37,693 nucleotides of DNA, from contig CAJYAI010000022.1 of NCBI GenBank assembly GCA_913064725.1, positions 1 through 37,693 on the forward strand, read 5' to 3'. Made by a program: the position numbers and the translations under genes. Below, in pieces: positions 1-7,632 of this stretch (the first letter of the stretch is position 1; every line of letters begins with the position of its first letter). The notes under the pieces are model-generated. The model did no database searches. It saw only the letters and a list, made by a program, of their open reading frames with translations, and was not told the DNA's origin. The DNA comes from an uncultured Alteromonadaceae bacterium (lineage in GTDB: Bacteria > Pseudomonadota > Gammaproteobacteria > Pseudomonadales > Halieaceae).

Positions 1-552
1 CTGAGCCAAGATCCAACCATAGACACGGTAGCCAAGCTGGGTGCCGTGTCTGTCGTTATGTTCGCATTTGTTTTTGTGGTGATGGTGCCGCTCTACAACG
101 TGCTGTGTGATGTCTTGGGCATTAACGGTAAAACGTCGTCTGATGCATACACCGCGGTGTCCGCCGAGGTTGATGAATCACGCGCTATAAAAGTGCAGTT
201 CATCGCGACGAATAACGATGGCATGCCCTGGGCCTTTGCCCCTCAAGTTACCGAAATGGTGGTTCATCCAGGCGCCGCTAATGACACGCTGTTCTTTGCG
301 GCTAACCCAACTGCGGACGCCATGATTGCTCAGGCGATTCCAAGCGTCTCGCCATCGCGAGCCGCTGAGTATTTCCACAAAACCGAATGCTTCTGCTTTG
401 AGCAGCAGCCCCTCGAGGGGCTTGGCGAGGCAGAGATGCCGCTGCAGTTCATTATTGATCAAGACCTGCCGTCTGATATCAAAACAATCACGTTGTCTTA
501 TACATTGTTCGATGTAACGTCGCTGATGCGCGGCAAGGTTGCTTCGAGGTAA
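1..552 (+). CDS. ctaG: Cytochrome c oxidase assembly protein CtaG/Cox11 (5' end at window edge)
   Basis: Copper chaperone that delivers copper to the CuB site of cytochrome c oxidase subunit I. The frame is open from base 1, giving about 183 residues, close to the usual Cox11 length of 180-190, so at most a few N-terminal residues are missing. A GTG at 46 is in frame but would cut into the membrane anchor, so the true start is at or just before base 1. Visible are one N-terminal membrane segment followed by PLYNVLCDVLG, then the periplasmic beta domain with NNDGMPW and the copper-binding signature ECFCFEQQPL. It is followed after 43 nt by coxC, the normal order in gammaproteobacterial cox clusters; coxB and coxA are expected upstream, outside the window. 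Identification is firm; only the start is open. Confidence 0.93.
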   Translation: MSQDPTIDTVAKLGAVSVVMFAFVFVVMVPLYNVLCDVLGINGKTSSDAYTAVSAEVDESRAIKVQFIATNNDGMPWAFAPQVTEMVVHPGAANDTLFFAANPTADAMIAQAIPSVSPSRAAEYFHKTECFCFEQQPLEGLGEAEMPLQFIIDQDLPSDIKTITLSYTLFDVTSLMRGKVASR

Positions 553-595
553 ACTGAGAGGGGCCCCAGGGGGATGGGGAATAACGGAGAAATAC

Positions 596-1576
596 ATGTC
601 TAGTGCTGAAACTTCAACAGAATACGAAAAGTACTACGTGCCCGAAAGTTCAAGCCTGGCGGTTCGAGCAACGATTGGTCTCGTACTGTCTGTCTTTGGT
701 GGCGGTCTCGTTCTCAACGAGATGACCTTTGGCGGTACACACGATACTGGCGGCGTCGCCAAATGGGTGATGTACGCCGGTCTTGCCATGTTTATTGGAA
801 CATTGACCTACTGGTTTCGAACCACCATCAAGGAAAATAAGGCCGGCATGAACAGCGGGCAGCTGAGTAACAGTTATGTGCTCGGTATGTTTTGGTTCAT
901 TTTCTCGGAGGTCATGTTTTTTGCCGCATTCTTTGGTGCCTTGCTCTACGTCCGATGGTTAGCCGGACCCTGGTTGGCGGGCGAAGGCGAGGGCGGTCGG
1001 ATGAATTTTTTGTTGTGGGAGGGTTTTGAGTACACCTGGCCGCCTGTGACGACGCCTCAAGAGGTTGTTGGTGGAGCGTTGGCGCAACCGATAGCAAATA
1101 ACGGTGCATTCGTATCGCAACATACGTCGATGGCGTTTGCGGACGCGCACCATTGGTACGCGTGGTTACCGTTGTGGAATACGATTATTCTTCTGACATC
1201 CAGCGTGACCTGCGAATTCGCACACCGAGGTCTGTCGCAAGGCAATATCAAGAAATTTGAGGCGTGGTTGGGTGTTACTGTTGCCTTGGCAATCGTCTTC
1301 TTGTTCCTACAGGCTGCGGAGTACTACGAAGCTTACCAATTGTTCGGGCTGACCCTTAATTCCGGTATTTATGGCTCAACATTCTTTATGCTGACCGGAT
1401 TCCACGGCTTTCACGTGGCTATGGGTATGACCATGTTGCTGATTCAGCTGATACGGTCTGTTCGAAACAAGCACATGACTGCGACCGATCACTTCGGGTT
1501 TTCAGCGTCTAGCTGGTACTGGCACTTTGTTGATGTGGTGTGGGTGTTTCTCTTTATCTTTGTTTACATCATTTGA
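596..1576 (+). CDS. coxC: Cytochrome c oxidase subunit III
   Basis: Integral membrane subunit III of an aa3-type heme-copper oxidase, stabilising the catalytic subunit I. The start ATG at 596 is chosen because GGAG lies at 586-589, 6 nt upstream; an in-frame start at 539 would overlap ctaG and lacks such a site. The 326-residue product has about seven hydrophobic segments and the family signatures FWFIFSEVMFFAAFF, FFMLTGFHGFHV and SSWYWHFVDVVWVFLF at the C-terminus. It is somewhat longer than the roughly 295-residue Pseudomonas protein, apparently because of a loop around residues 145-180 between the third and fourth segments. A strong intrinsic terminator follows directly, so it is probably the last gene of the coxBA-ctaG-coxC transcript. 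Confidence 0.96.
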   Translation: MSSAETSTEYEKYYVPESSSLAVRATIGLVLSVFGGGLVLNEMTFGGTHDTGGVAKWVMYAGLAMFIGTLTYWFRTTIKENKAGMNSGQLSNSYVLGMFWFIFSEVMFFAAFFGALLYVRWLAGPWLAGEGEGGRMNFLLWEGFEYTWPPVTTPQEVVGGALAQPIANNGAFVSQHTSMAFADAHHWYAWLPLWNTIILLTSSVTCEFAHRGLSQGNIKKFEAWLGVTVALAIVFLFLQAAEYYEAYQLFGLTLNSGIYGSTFFMLTGFHGFHVAMGMTMLLIQLIRSVRNKHMTATDHFGFSASSWYWHFVDVVWVFLFIFVYII

Positions 1577-1599
1577 TAAATGACCAAGATCTGAGTAAG

Positions 1600-1623
1600 G
1601 GCGGGTATTACCCGCCTTTTTTT
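1600..1623 (+). terminator. Intrinsic terminator after coxC
   Basis: A perfect 6-bp GC-rich stem (GGCGGG at 1600-1605, CCCGCC at 1611-1616) with a 5-nt loop is followed by seven T residues at 1617-1623. It lies 24 nt after the coxC stop and touches the end of the convergent DUF2909 gene. Only the plus strand has the T-tract, so it should stop rightward transcription. Confidence 0.9.
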
Positions 1624-1861
1624 ATTCGGCGCTGGCTGATGGGGTGCGCGCGTCCCAAGGGCTTTGGTGGCCTAATTGGCCAGTTGCAACGCCGTAGGCG
1701 ATAAGGGCCATTAATGTCCCAGCGATACCGACACGGACTCTCAACGAGTTTACGAGGCGCGTTTTTTTTACGTCCCCCTGGTCGATCATAAGGAAGTAGA
1801 GCCCTGCTCCCAAGGTGACGACTAACGCGATCATGAGCAAGACAATGAGACCTTTAAGCAT
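1622..1861 (-). CDS. DUF2909 twin transmembrane protein
   Basis: Small membrane protein of 79 residues with two hydrophobic segments (about residues 4-26 and 45-65) joined by a short basic loop with KKTRLVNSLRVRVG, the pattern of the DUF2909 family. A gene of this family sits next to coxC in Pseudomonas and related genera, so a link with oxidase biogenesis is likely, but no biochemical role is established. The ATG at 1861 is preceded by an AAGGA site about 6 nt upstream on the minus strand. It is convergent with coxC and divergent from the SURF1 gene, with about 87 bp between starts. Confidence 0.85.
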   Translation of the reverse strand: MLKGLIVLLMIALVVTLGAGLYFLMIDQGDVKKTRLVNSLRVRVGIAGTLMALIAYGVATGQLGHQSPWDARTPSASAE

Positions 1862-1948
1862 GGAAAATCCTTACACTACAAAGATTGGCGCCTCGGGAGT
1901 GAGAGGCCTGAAAGATGTGACTAGAGGGCGGAGTGTAGCGAAACCATA

Positions 1949-2695
1949 ATGAAGTTGCGCGTTGAACTTGATTGGCGAACCACATTAGCCACATTTTTAT
2001 TGGTTCCAGGGCTCGTTAGCTTGGGGTTTTGGCAACTAGATCGCGCCGAAGAGAAGGCAGGTTTGATTGCGCGCCTCGAGGAGCGAAGAGAGTCGCCTGC
2101 CATTACACTGCAATCTGTCAGTCGCCTGCCGGTTAATGATCTCGCCGATCGACAGGTAACCATGGATGCAGTCTTCACCCCCGGTCAGTATGTACTTTTA
2201 GATAACAGGCTTCGTGCGGGACGCTTTGGCTATGAGGTCGTTGCCCTCGCGGCTGTTGGCGAGCTGACAGTGGCGTTGAACTTAGGGTGGATCGAGGGCG
2301 ATCCGTCCCGTCTGCGCTTGCCAGAGGTAGATCTGCCGCGTGGGCGACACGTCATTAACGGCCGTATTTATCAACCGACCAGCGACGCATTTATGTTAGG
2401 TGAAAATCTATTCCCGCCTACACTGCCAGGTGTTGTCCAGCAGCTCTCCCTGAGTGCGTGGGACGATGGGCTGCGATCACGTTTTGCTAGGCCCGTATTT
2501 CCCCTAGAAGTGCGAATTGGGGAGTACGAACCAATCGCCCTAGCCGCAGATTGGGCAGTTGTGAATCAAACGCCTGCGAAACATCAGGGCTATGCTGTGC
2601 AATGGTTTACTATGGCGGCTGCATTGGCATTAGCGTTTGTGTTTCGCAGCACTAATATCCTAGCGTGGGCACGTTATCGGCTAGGCAAATCGTAA
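1949..2695 (+). CDS. SURF1 family cytochrome oxidase biogenesis protein
   Basis: SURF1/Shy1 proteins help assemble cytochrome c oxidase, probably by handling heme a insertion into subunit I. The 248-residue product has the family layout: an N-terminal membrane helix (about 11-30) followed by GFWQLDRAEEK, a large periplasmic domain containing PGQYVLLDNR and LNLGWIEGD, and a second membrane helix near the C-terminus (about 218-237) ending in a basic tail. The typical GxWQLxRxxxK and LDNR signatures are present. It is the first plus-strand gene after the coxC terminator and likely leads an assembly operon with the next three genes. No strong Shine-Dalgarno site precedes the ATG, so the start is reasonable but not certain. 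Confidence 0.92.
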   Translation: MKLRVELDWRTTLATFLLVPGLVSLGFWQLDRAEEKAGLIARLEERRESPAITLQSVSRLPVNDLADRQVTMDAVFTPGQYVLLDNRLRAGRFGYEVVALAAVGELTVALNLGWIEGDPSRLRLPEVDLPRGRHVINGRIYQPTSDAFMLGENLFPPTLPGVVQQLSLSAWDDGLRSRFARPVFPLEVRIGEYEPIALAADWAVVNQTPAKHQGYAVQWFTMAAALALAFVFRSTNILAWARYRLGKS

Positions 2696-2722
2696 ATTTC
2701 GACCTTAACTGAGGAAACCGTA

Positions 2723-3361
2723 GTGACTCAAAACACCGATCAGCGTGGCGGCCGCGCCATATTGCTGCTCATAGCTGGCTTGCCGGTAACAATGATATTA
2801 GCAGCTACCTGGCTCTGGTACTTCGTGGAGCGCGGTGATATCGATATCGTCGGCGCACTAGGTACTGCCAACAGCGGGGTGATCCTATCCGAGCCTGCGA
2901 ATATAAAATCTCGAGCGTTTACAGCGACAGACGGCGCTGACACGAGCCTGGACCAGCTGGAGCCTAAATGGACCTTTATGATTGTCCAGCAGGGCGACGT
3001 ATGCGATGTGCAGTGTAATGAGCTTCTGTACTTGACCCGACAGATCCGCATTGCCATCGGGCGCGACTTTAACCGAATACAGCGCGTATTGATCGTTGAT
3101 ACGCCGGCGGCACAGATGGTTTCCACCGAGGACAGTTCAGAGGCGTCCTCACCCCTTTTAGCTGCCTTAGATAAGGAGCACTCCGATTTACAGGTCTGGT
3201 TAGCCGACGGTCAGCCGGTCATACCCGAGCGACATGTAGATGGCTTTGCATGGTATCTCGTCGATCCCTCCGGTTGGGTCATGATGCGATATGCAGCGCA
3301 GGTGAATTACAAAGATGTGATTAGTGATCTCAAGTTTCTCCTCAAAAACGCTGGGGGCTGA
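2723..3361 (+). CDS. SCO-like thioredoxin-fold membrane protein of the cox cluster
   Basis: A 212-residue protein with one N-terminal membrane helix (about residues 12-34) and a periplasmic domain. It starts at GTG 2723 after an AGGAAA site. Genes in this position of pseudomonad cox clusters are usually labelled hypothetical. The visible clues are CDVQC at residues 94-98, spaced like the CxxxC copper site of SCO proteins, and a C-terminal LVDPSGWVMMRY that lines up with LINPKGDFHGFF of the SCO protein encoded two genes downstream. The histidine ligand of SCO (DH in the SCO gene here) is not at the aligned position, which is Asp173; a His lies two residues earlier at 171. I infer a thioredoxin-fold relative that may handle copper or thiols during oxidase assembly. 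It overlaps cyoE by one base. Confidence 0.75.
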   Translation: MTQNTDQRGGRAILLLIAGLPVTMILAATWLWYFVERGDIDIVGALGTANSGVILSEPANIKSRAFTATDGADTSLDQLEPKWTFMIVQQGDVCDVQCNELLYLTRQIRIAIGRDFNRIQRVLIVDTPAAQMVSTEDSSEASSPLLAALDKEHSDLQVWLADGQPVIPERHVDGFAWYLVDPSGWVMMRYAAQVNYKDVISDLKFLLKNAGG

Positions 3362-4251
3362 TGATGAGTGAATCTGTTTTGGCGCGCTGGCCTGATTTTC
3401 TCGAGCTGACTAAGCCCCGGGTCGTCGCGTTGATGTTACTAACCGCCCTCATTGGCATGTGTATGGCTGTGCCCGGTCTGGTGCCATGGGAGCCTCTGGT
3501 GTTTGGCAATATCGGGATTGGTCTTTGTGCGGGTGCGGCAGCTGCGATTAATCACGTGGTGGATGAGCGTATCGATCAGAACATGTCGCGAACGACTAAC
3601 CGCCCAGTCGCTCAAGGCCGCGTCACACAAACGGAGGCGCTTGTCTTTGCCGCGTTGCTGGCGATTGGCGGTACAGCGCTGCTGGCGTTTACCGTGAACG
3701 TCTTAACAGCAATTCTCACCGTTGCGAGCTTGGTCGGATACGCATTCATCTACACCATGTTCCTGAAGCGGGCGACACCGCAAAACATTGTGATTGGTGG
3801 TCTGGCGGGCGCCGCTCCACCGCTACTCGGCTGGACTGCAGTGACGGGCGAGGTTCATGCCCATGGGTTGTTACTGGTCTTGATTATTTTTGCTTGGACG
3901 CCGCCTCATTTTTGGGCGCTGGCAATCCATCGGAAGGACGAGTACGCGGCTGTTGGCATTCCGATGTTGCCGGTCACGCACGGCAACCGGTTTACCGCCT
4001 TACATATTTTGCTCTACACCATTCTCATGTTTTTGATTACCTTGCTGCCGTTTGCCACTTTGTTAAGTGGATGGATTTACGCGGTCTCTGCTGTTGTTTT
4101 GGGTCTGGTATTTTTGTATTGGTCAATTGAAATTCTGCGAGCGAAAAATCCAAAAGCACCCATGGATACCTTTAAGTACTCCATCAATTATCTACTCCTG
4201 TTATTTGTCGCTATGCTGGCGGACCACTGGATACTAGGATCGCCGGTATGA
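3361..4251 (+). CDS. cyoE: Protoheme IX farnesyltransferase (heme O synthase)
   Basis: UbiA-superfamily membrane enzyme that transfers a farnesyl group from farnesyl diphosphate to heme B, giving heme O for terminal oxidases. The 296-residue product has many hydrophobic segments and the prenyl-diphosphate binding motif N64-x3-D68-x3-D72 (NHVVDERID), followed by RTTNRPVAQGRV and the second loop region YTMFLKRATPQNIVIGG, all typical of CtaB/CyoE. Its ATG at 3361 shares a base with the upstream stop; a second ATG at 3364 is equally possible. The next gene overlaps by 4 nt, so the assembly genes are translationally coupled. A heme A synthase gene would normally sit just upstream and is missing here. 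Confidence 0.96.
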   Translation: MMSESVLARWPDFLELTKPRVVALMLLTALIGMCMAVPGLVPWEPLVFGNIGIGLCAGAAAAINHVVDERIDQNMSRTTNRPVAQGRVTQTEALVFAALLAIGGTALLAFTVNVLTAILTVASLVGYAFIYTMFLKRATPQNIVIGGLAGAAPPLLGWTAVTGEVHAHGLLLVLIIFAWTPPHFWALAIHRKDEYAAVGIPMLPVTHGNRFTALHILLYTILMFLITLLPFATLLSGWIYAVSAVVLGLVFLYWSIEILRAKNPKAPMDTFKYSINYLLLLFVAMLADHWILGSPV

Positions 4252-4907
4252 CACTGACACAACGCCAGCGTATTGCCCTCACCGTCGCGGCTATTTTCCT
4301 CGGTATTACGGTCATCGTCGCGGGTTTCGTGCATCGCATTCAGCAGCCGCGCATCATGACCGTATCGGAGATGCGCGTTAACGGTTTGTTCTTGTTTGAT
4401 ACCCCAAGAGACCCTGGTGAGTTTGTACTCACTAACCACAGAGGCCAGGATTTTACAGATCAGAGCGTGGAAGGTGATTGGACGTTATTATTTTTTGGGT
4501 TCACCTACTGTCCGGATGTTTGCCCTACCACCATGTCCTTTTTAGCGGAATTAAAGGGTAGCCTTGAGGGTACAGAGGCAGGCTCCACCCGCGTCGTTAT
4601 GGTCTCAGTCGACCCAGCTCGCGACACCGTCGAGCAGCTATCGACTTATGTGCCGTACTTCCATCCTGAATTTCTTGGAGTGACCGGCGAGTTCCCTGAT
4701 ATCTTGAGCTTTGCACGTCGTTTCAACGCGCCGTTTCGCAAGGTGACGACGGCCGATGGCGATTACCAAATGGACCACAGTGCGAATGTCGTTTTGATTA
4801 ATCCAAAGGGCGATTTCCACGGCTTTTTCAGAGCACCTCTGGACCTTGCGAAAATGAAGGTCACACTGCGTTCAGCCCAATTTTATTGGAGCCAACAATA
4901 TGACTGA
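4248..4907 (+). CDS. SCO1/SenC family copper chaperone
   Basis: Membrane-anchored periplasmic thioredoxin-fold protein that delivers copper to, or keeps reduced, the CuA site of cytochrome c oxidase subunit II. The 219 residues comprise an N-terminal helix (about 9-28) and a SCO domain with the copper ligands C88 and C92 in FTYCPDVCP and H177 in MDHSANV, so all three ligands are intact. The start overlaps cyoE by ATGA, and the stop overlaps the polA start by 8 nt. The family assignment is clear, though which oxidase it serves is inferred from neighbours. Confidence 0.95.
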   Translation: MTLTQRQRIALTVAAIFLGITVIVAGFVHRIQQPRIMTVSEMRVNGLFLFDTPRDPGEFVLTNHRGQDFTDQSVEGDWTLLFFGFTYCPDVCPTTMSFLAELKGSLEGTEAGSTRVVMVSVDPARDTVEQLSTYVPYFHPEFLGVTGEFPDILSFARRFNAPFRKVTTADGDYQMDHSANVVLINPKGDFHGFFRAPLDLAKMKVTLRSAQFYWSQQYD

Positions 4908-7632
4908 TAGCTCTCGGCTCATTTTGGTCGATGGGTCATCCTACTTATTCCGTGCTTTTCATGCTTTGCCGCCACTGACGAACAGCAAGGGCCATAATAC
5001 GGGCGCCGCAAAGGGCGTTATTGGCATGTTGAAGCGATTGCAGGCGGATAACCCAAATGACCAACTGGTCGTTGTGTTCGATGCGAAGGGCCCGACGTTT
5101 AGAAACGAGATCTACGCTGACTATAAAGCCAATCGACCCCCAATGCCCGACGAGCTCAGGGAGCAGATTGAGCCCATCCACAACGTAATCCGAGCCATGG
5201 GCCTGCCTCTTATTTCGGTTTCCGGTGTCGAAGCTGACGATGTCATCGGCACGCTATCAGAGAGGGCGTCAGAACAAGAGCGGCCGGTTTTGATCTCAAC
5301 GGGTGACAAAGATATGGCGCAGTTGGTCAATGACCATGTGACGCTGGTGAACACCATGACCAACGTTGTGCTCGATCGAGAGGGCGTGATCGACAAGTTT
5401 GGTGTTCCCCCCGAGTTAATCATTGATCTACTCGCTTTAATGGGCGACTCCGTTGATAACATTCCCGGTGTTGCGGGTGTGGGAGAGAAAACGGCTCTGG
5501 CATTGCTGCAAAACCTCGGTGGTGTAAGCGAGATTTACGCGCACTTGGATCGCGTAGCTGAATTGCCTGTGCGCGGGGCTAAATCCCTCGGTGATAAGTT
5601 GTCTGCTAGCCAAGACATGGCCGAACTATCTTATGTACTTGCTACGATTAAGACAGATTGCGATCTCGGTCTGGCCGATGATGATCTGCGCTCATCAAGC
5701 CCTGATAACGACCGTTTAATTGCGCTTTATCGTGATCTCGAATTCAAGTCGTGGTTAGACGAGCTATTGAGCCCCAGCTTATTCGTCGACAGTCCCGATG
5801 TACCGGTTGCGCCGCCCGCTTCGGATTTGTCGGTCGTTACTATTACTGATCAGGGCACTCTCGATGAGTGGGTGGCTCGTTTGGCGAACGCGCCATTAAT
5901 TGCGTTTGATACGGAGACCACCAGTCTCAACTACATGCAGGCTCAAATCGTTGGCGTGTCGTTTGCCATTGCCGCAGGAGAGGCTGCTTATGTGCCGTTG
6001 GCCCACCTAAACCCCGGCCTCGAGGGGCAGCTTGATCGCGACGCGGTGATCGAGCAATTGCGACCGTTACTTGAGTCTCCCGATGTTAAAAAGGTAGGTC
6101 AGCACCTCAAGTACGACGCTAATGTGCTTGCAAATCACGGCATCACGCTGCGCGGTATTGCGCACGACACCATGCTGGAATCCTATGTCTTGGATGCTGT
6201 GGGTAGTCGCCATGACATGGGTAGTTTAGCGCTCAAATATTTGGGGCAGAGGGTCATTTCCTTTGAAGAAGTGGCGGGAAAGGGTGCGAAGCAGGTCTCC
6301 TTTGATCATGTCCCCGTTGAGCAGGCTGCTGCCTACGCGGCAGAGGATGCTGATGTGACGCTGCGGCTTCATGAGGCGCTCGCGCCCCGACTAGAAGCTG
6401 AGCCGGCTCTCAACAGTGTGTATCACAGGCTCGAGCTTCCGCTGGTGCCAGTGCTGTCCAAGATTGAACGAAATGGTGCTTATGTCAGTACCGAGCGATT
6501 GCGCAAGCAGAGCCATGAGTTGGCAACCCGTCTCGCTGAGCTTGAGTCGCAGGCCTGTGAGTTGGCCGGGCAGCCGTTCAATTTGGCCTCGCCGAAACAG
6601 CTGGGAGAGATTTTGTTTGAAAAGCTCGAGCTCCCCATTATTAAGAAAACACCAAAAGGCGCACCATCGACAGCCGAGGAAGTGTTAGCCGAACTGGCAA
6701 ATGACTACGAGCTACCCGCCGTGCTCATAGAGCATCGCGGCCTAGCAAAGCTCAAGTCGACCTATACAGATAAGCTTCCGGAGATGGTTGATCCGCAAAC
6801 AGGCAGAGTACACACCTCGTACCACCAAGCCGTGACTGCCACTGGGCGATTGTCATCAAGTGACCCTAATCTTCAGAACATTCCTGTGAGAACACAGGAA
6901 GGGCGACGCATTCGTCAGGCCTTTGTTGCGCCAGAGGGACGCAAAATTGTCGCTGCGGACTATTCGCAAATAGAACTGCGAATCATGGCTCACCTCTCCA
7001 GTGATGCGGGCTTGCTACATGCCTTCGCGAACGAGCTCGATGTTCACAGTGCGACTGCTGCCGAAGTATTCGATGTGGCGCTCGAGGATGTGAGTACCGA
7101 TCAACGACGAAAGGCCAAAGCGATTAACTTTGGCCTGATTTACGGCATGTCGGCATTTGGTTTGGCAAAGCAAATTGGCGTGGCGCGCGGCGAGGCTCAA
7201 CAGTACATCGATCGTTATTTCGCTCGTTACCCGGGTGTTGCCGATTACATGGACGCCACTCGTGCGCTGGCCCACGAGCAGGGCTATGTTGAAACGCTCA
7301 TGGGGCGCCGTTTGTATTTACCGGAAATTAATGCGCGCAACAAACAAAGACAGCTTGCCGCTGAGCGAACGGCGATTAATGCACCCATGCAAGGTACCGC
7401 CGCAGATATTATTAAGTTGGCAATGATCGAAGTGGATGGCTGGCTTGAGACATCAAAGCTCGATGCCAAGATGATTATGCAGGTCCACGACGAACTCGTC
7501 TTTGAGGTGGCTGATGGGGCATGCGCTGCGCTGTGCGGCGAGGTCACATCGCGCATGGCCGGTGTTGTTGAACTCGCTGTGCCGCTATTGACCGAAGTGG
7601 GTGTCGGCTCTAACTGGGACGAGGCGCACTAG
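4900..7632 (+). CDS. polA: DNA polymerase I
   Basis: Repair and Okazaki-fragment processing polymerase, 910 residues. The N-terminal 5'-3' exonuclease domain covers about 1-290 (LVDGSSYLFRAFHA, STGDKDMAQLV). A 3'-5' exonuclease domain follows at about 315-510 with AFDTETTSLN, so the DxE metal ligands of proofreading are retained. The polymerase domain covers about 530-910 with motif A DYSQIELRIMAHLS near 687, the O-helix RRKAKAINFGLIYG near 730 and motif C VHDELVFEV near 862. It starts inside the end of the SCO gene (8-nt overlap), which ties it to the oxidase assembly operon. Its stop overlaps the convergent engB stop by 4 bases. In Pseudomonas polA is also followed by engB and cytochrome genes. 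Confidence 0.98.
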   Translation: MTDSSRLILVDGSSYLFRAFHALPPLTNSKGHNTGAAKGVIGMLKRLQADNPNDQLVVVFDAKGPTFRNEIYADYKANRPPMPDELREQIEPIHNVIRAMGLPLISVSGVEADDVIGTLSERASEQERPVLISTGDKDMAQLVNDHVTLVNTMTNVVLDREGVIDKFGVPPELIIDLLALMGDSVDNIPGVAGVGEKTALALLQNLGGVSEIYAHLDRVAELPVRGAKSLGDKLSASQDMAELSYVLATIKTDCDLGLADDDLRSSSPDNDRLIALYRDLEFKSWLDELLSPSLFVDSPDVPVAPPASDLSVVTITDQGTLDEWVARLANAPLIAFDTETTSLNYMQAQIVGVSFAIAAGEAAYVPLAHLNPGLEGQLDRDAVIEQLRPLLESPDVKKVGQHLKYDANVLANHGITLRGIAHDTMLESYVLDAVGSRHDMGSLALKYLGQRVISFEEVAGKGAKQVSFDHVPVEQAAAYAAEDADVTLRLHEALAPRLEAEPALNSVYHRLELPLVPVLSKIERNGAYVSTERLRKQSHELATRLAELESQACELAGQPFNLASPKQLGEILFEKLELPIIKKTPKGAPSTAEEVLAELANDYELPAVLIEHRGLAKLKSTYTDKLPEMVDPQTGRVHTSYHQAVTATGRLSSSDPNLQNIPVRTQEGRRIRQAFVAPEGRKIVAADYSQIELRIMAHLSSDAGLLHAFANELDVHSATAAEVFDVALEDVSTDQRRKAKAINFGLIYGMSAFGLAKQIGVARGEAQQYIDRYFARYPGVADYMDATRALAHEQGYVETLMGRRLYLPEINARNKQRQLAAERTAINAPMQGTAADIIKLAMIEVDGWLETSKLDAKMIMQVHDELVFEVADGACAALCGEVTSRMAGVVELAVPLLTEVGVGSNWDEAH

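Noticed and set aside
178-597. Open frame of 139 codons on the minus strand opposite ctaG
   Set aside because: It is fully opposite the ctaG frame, which has clear Cox11 motifs; the minus-strand product has no recognisable domain or start context.
1890-1907. GCCTC/GAGGC stem upstream of the SURF1 gene
   Set aside because: Only 5 bp with an 8-nt loop and no T-tract; not convincing as a terminator or riboswitch.
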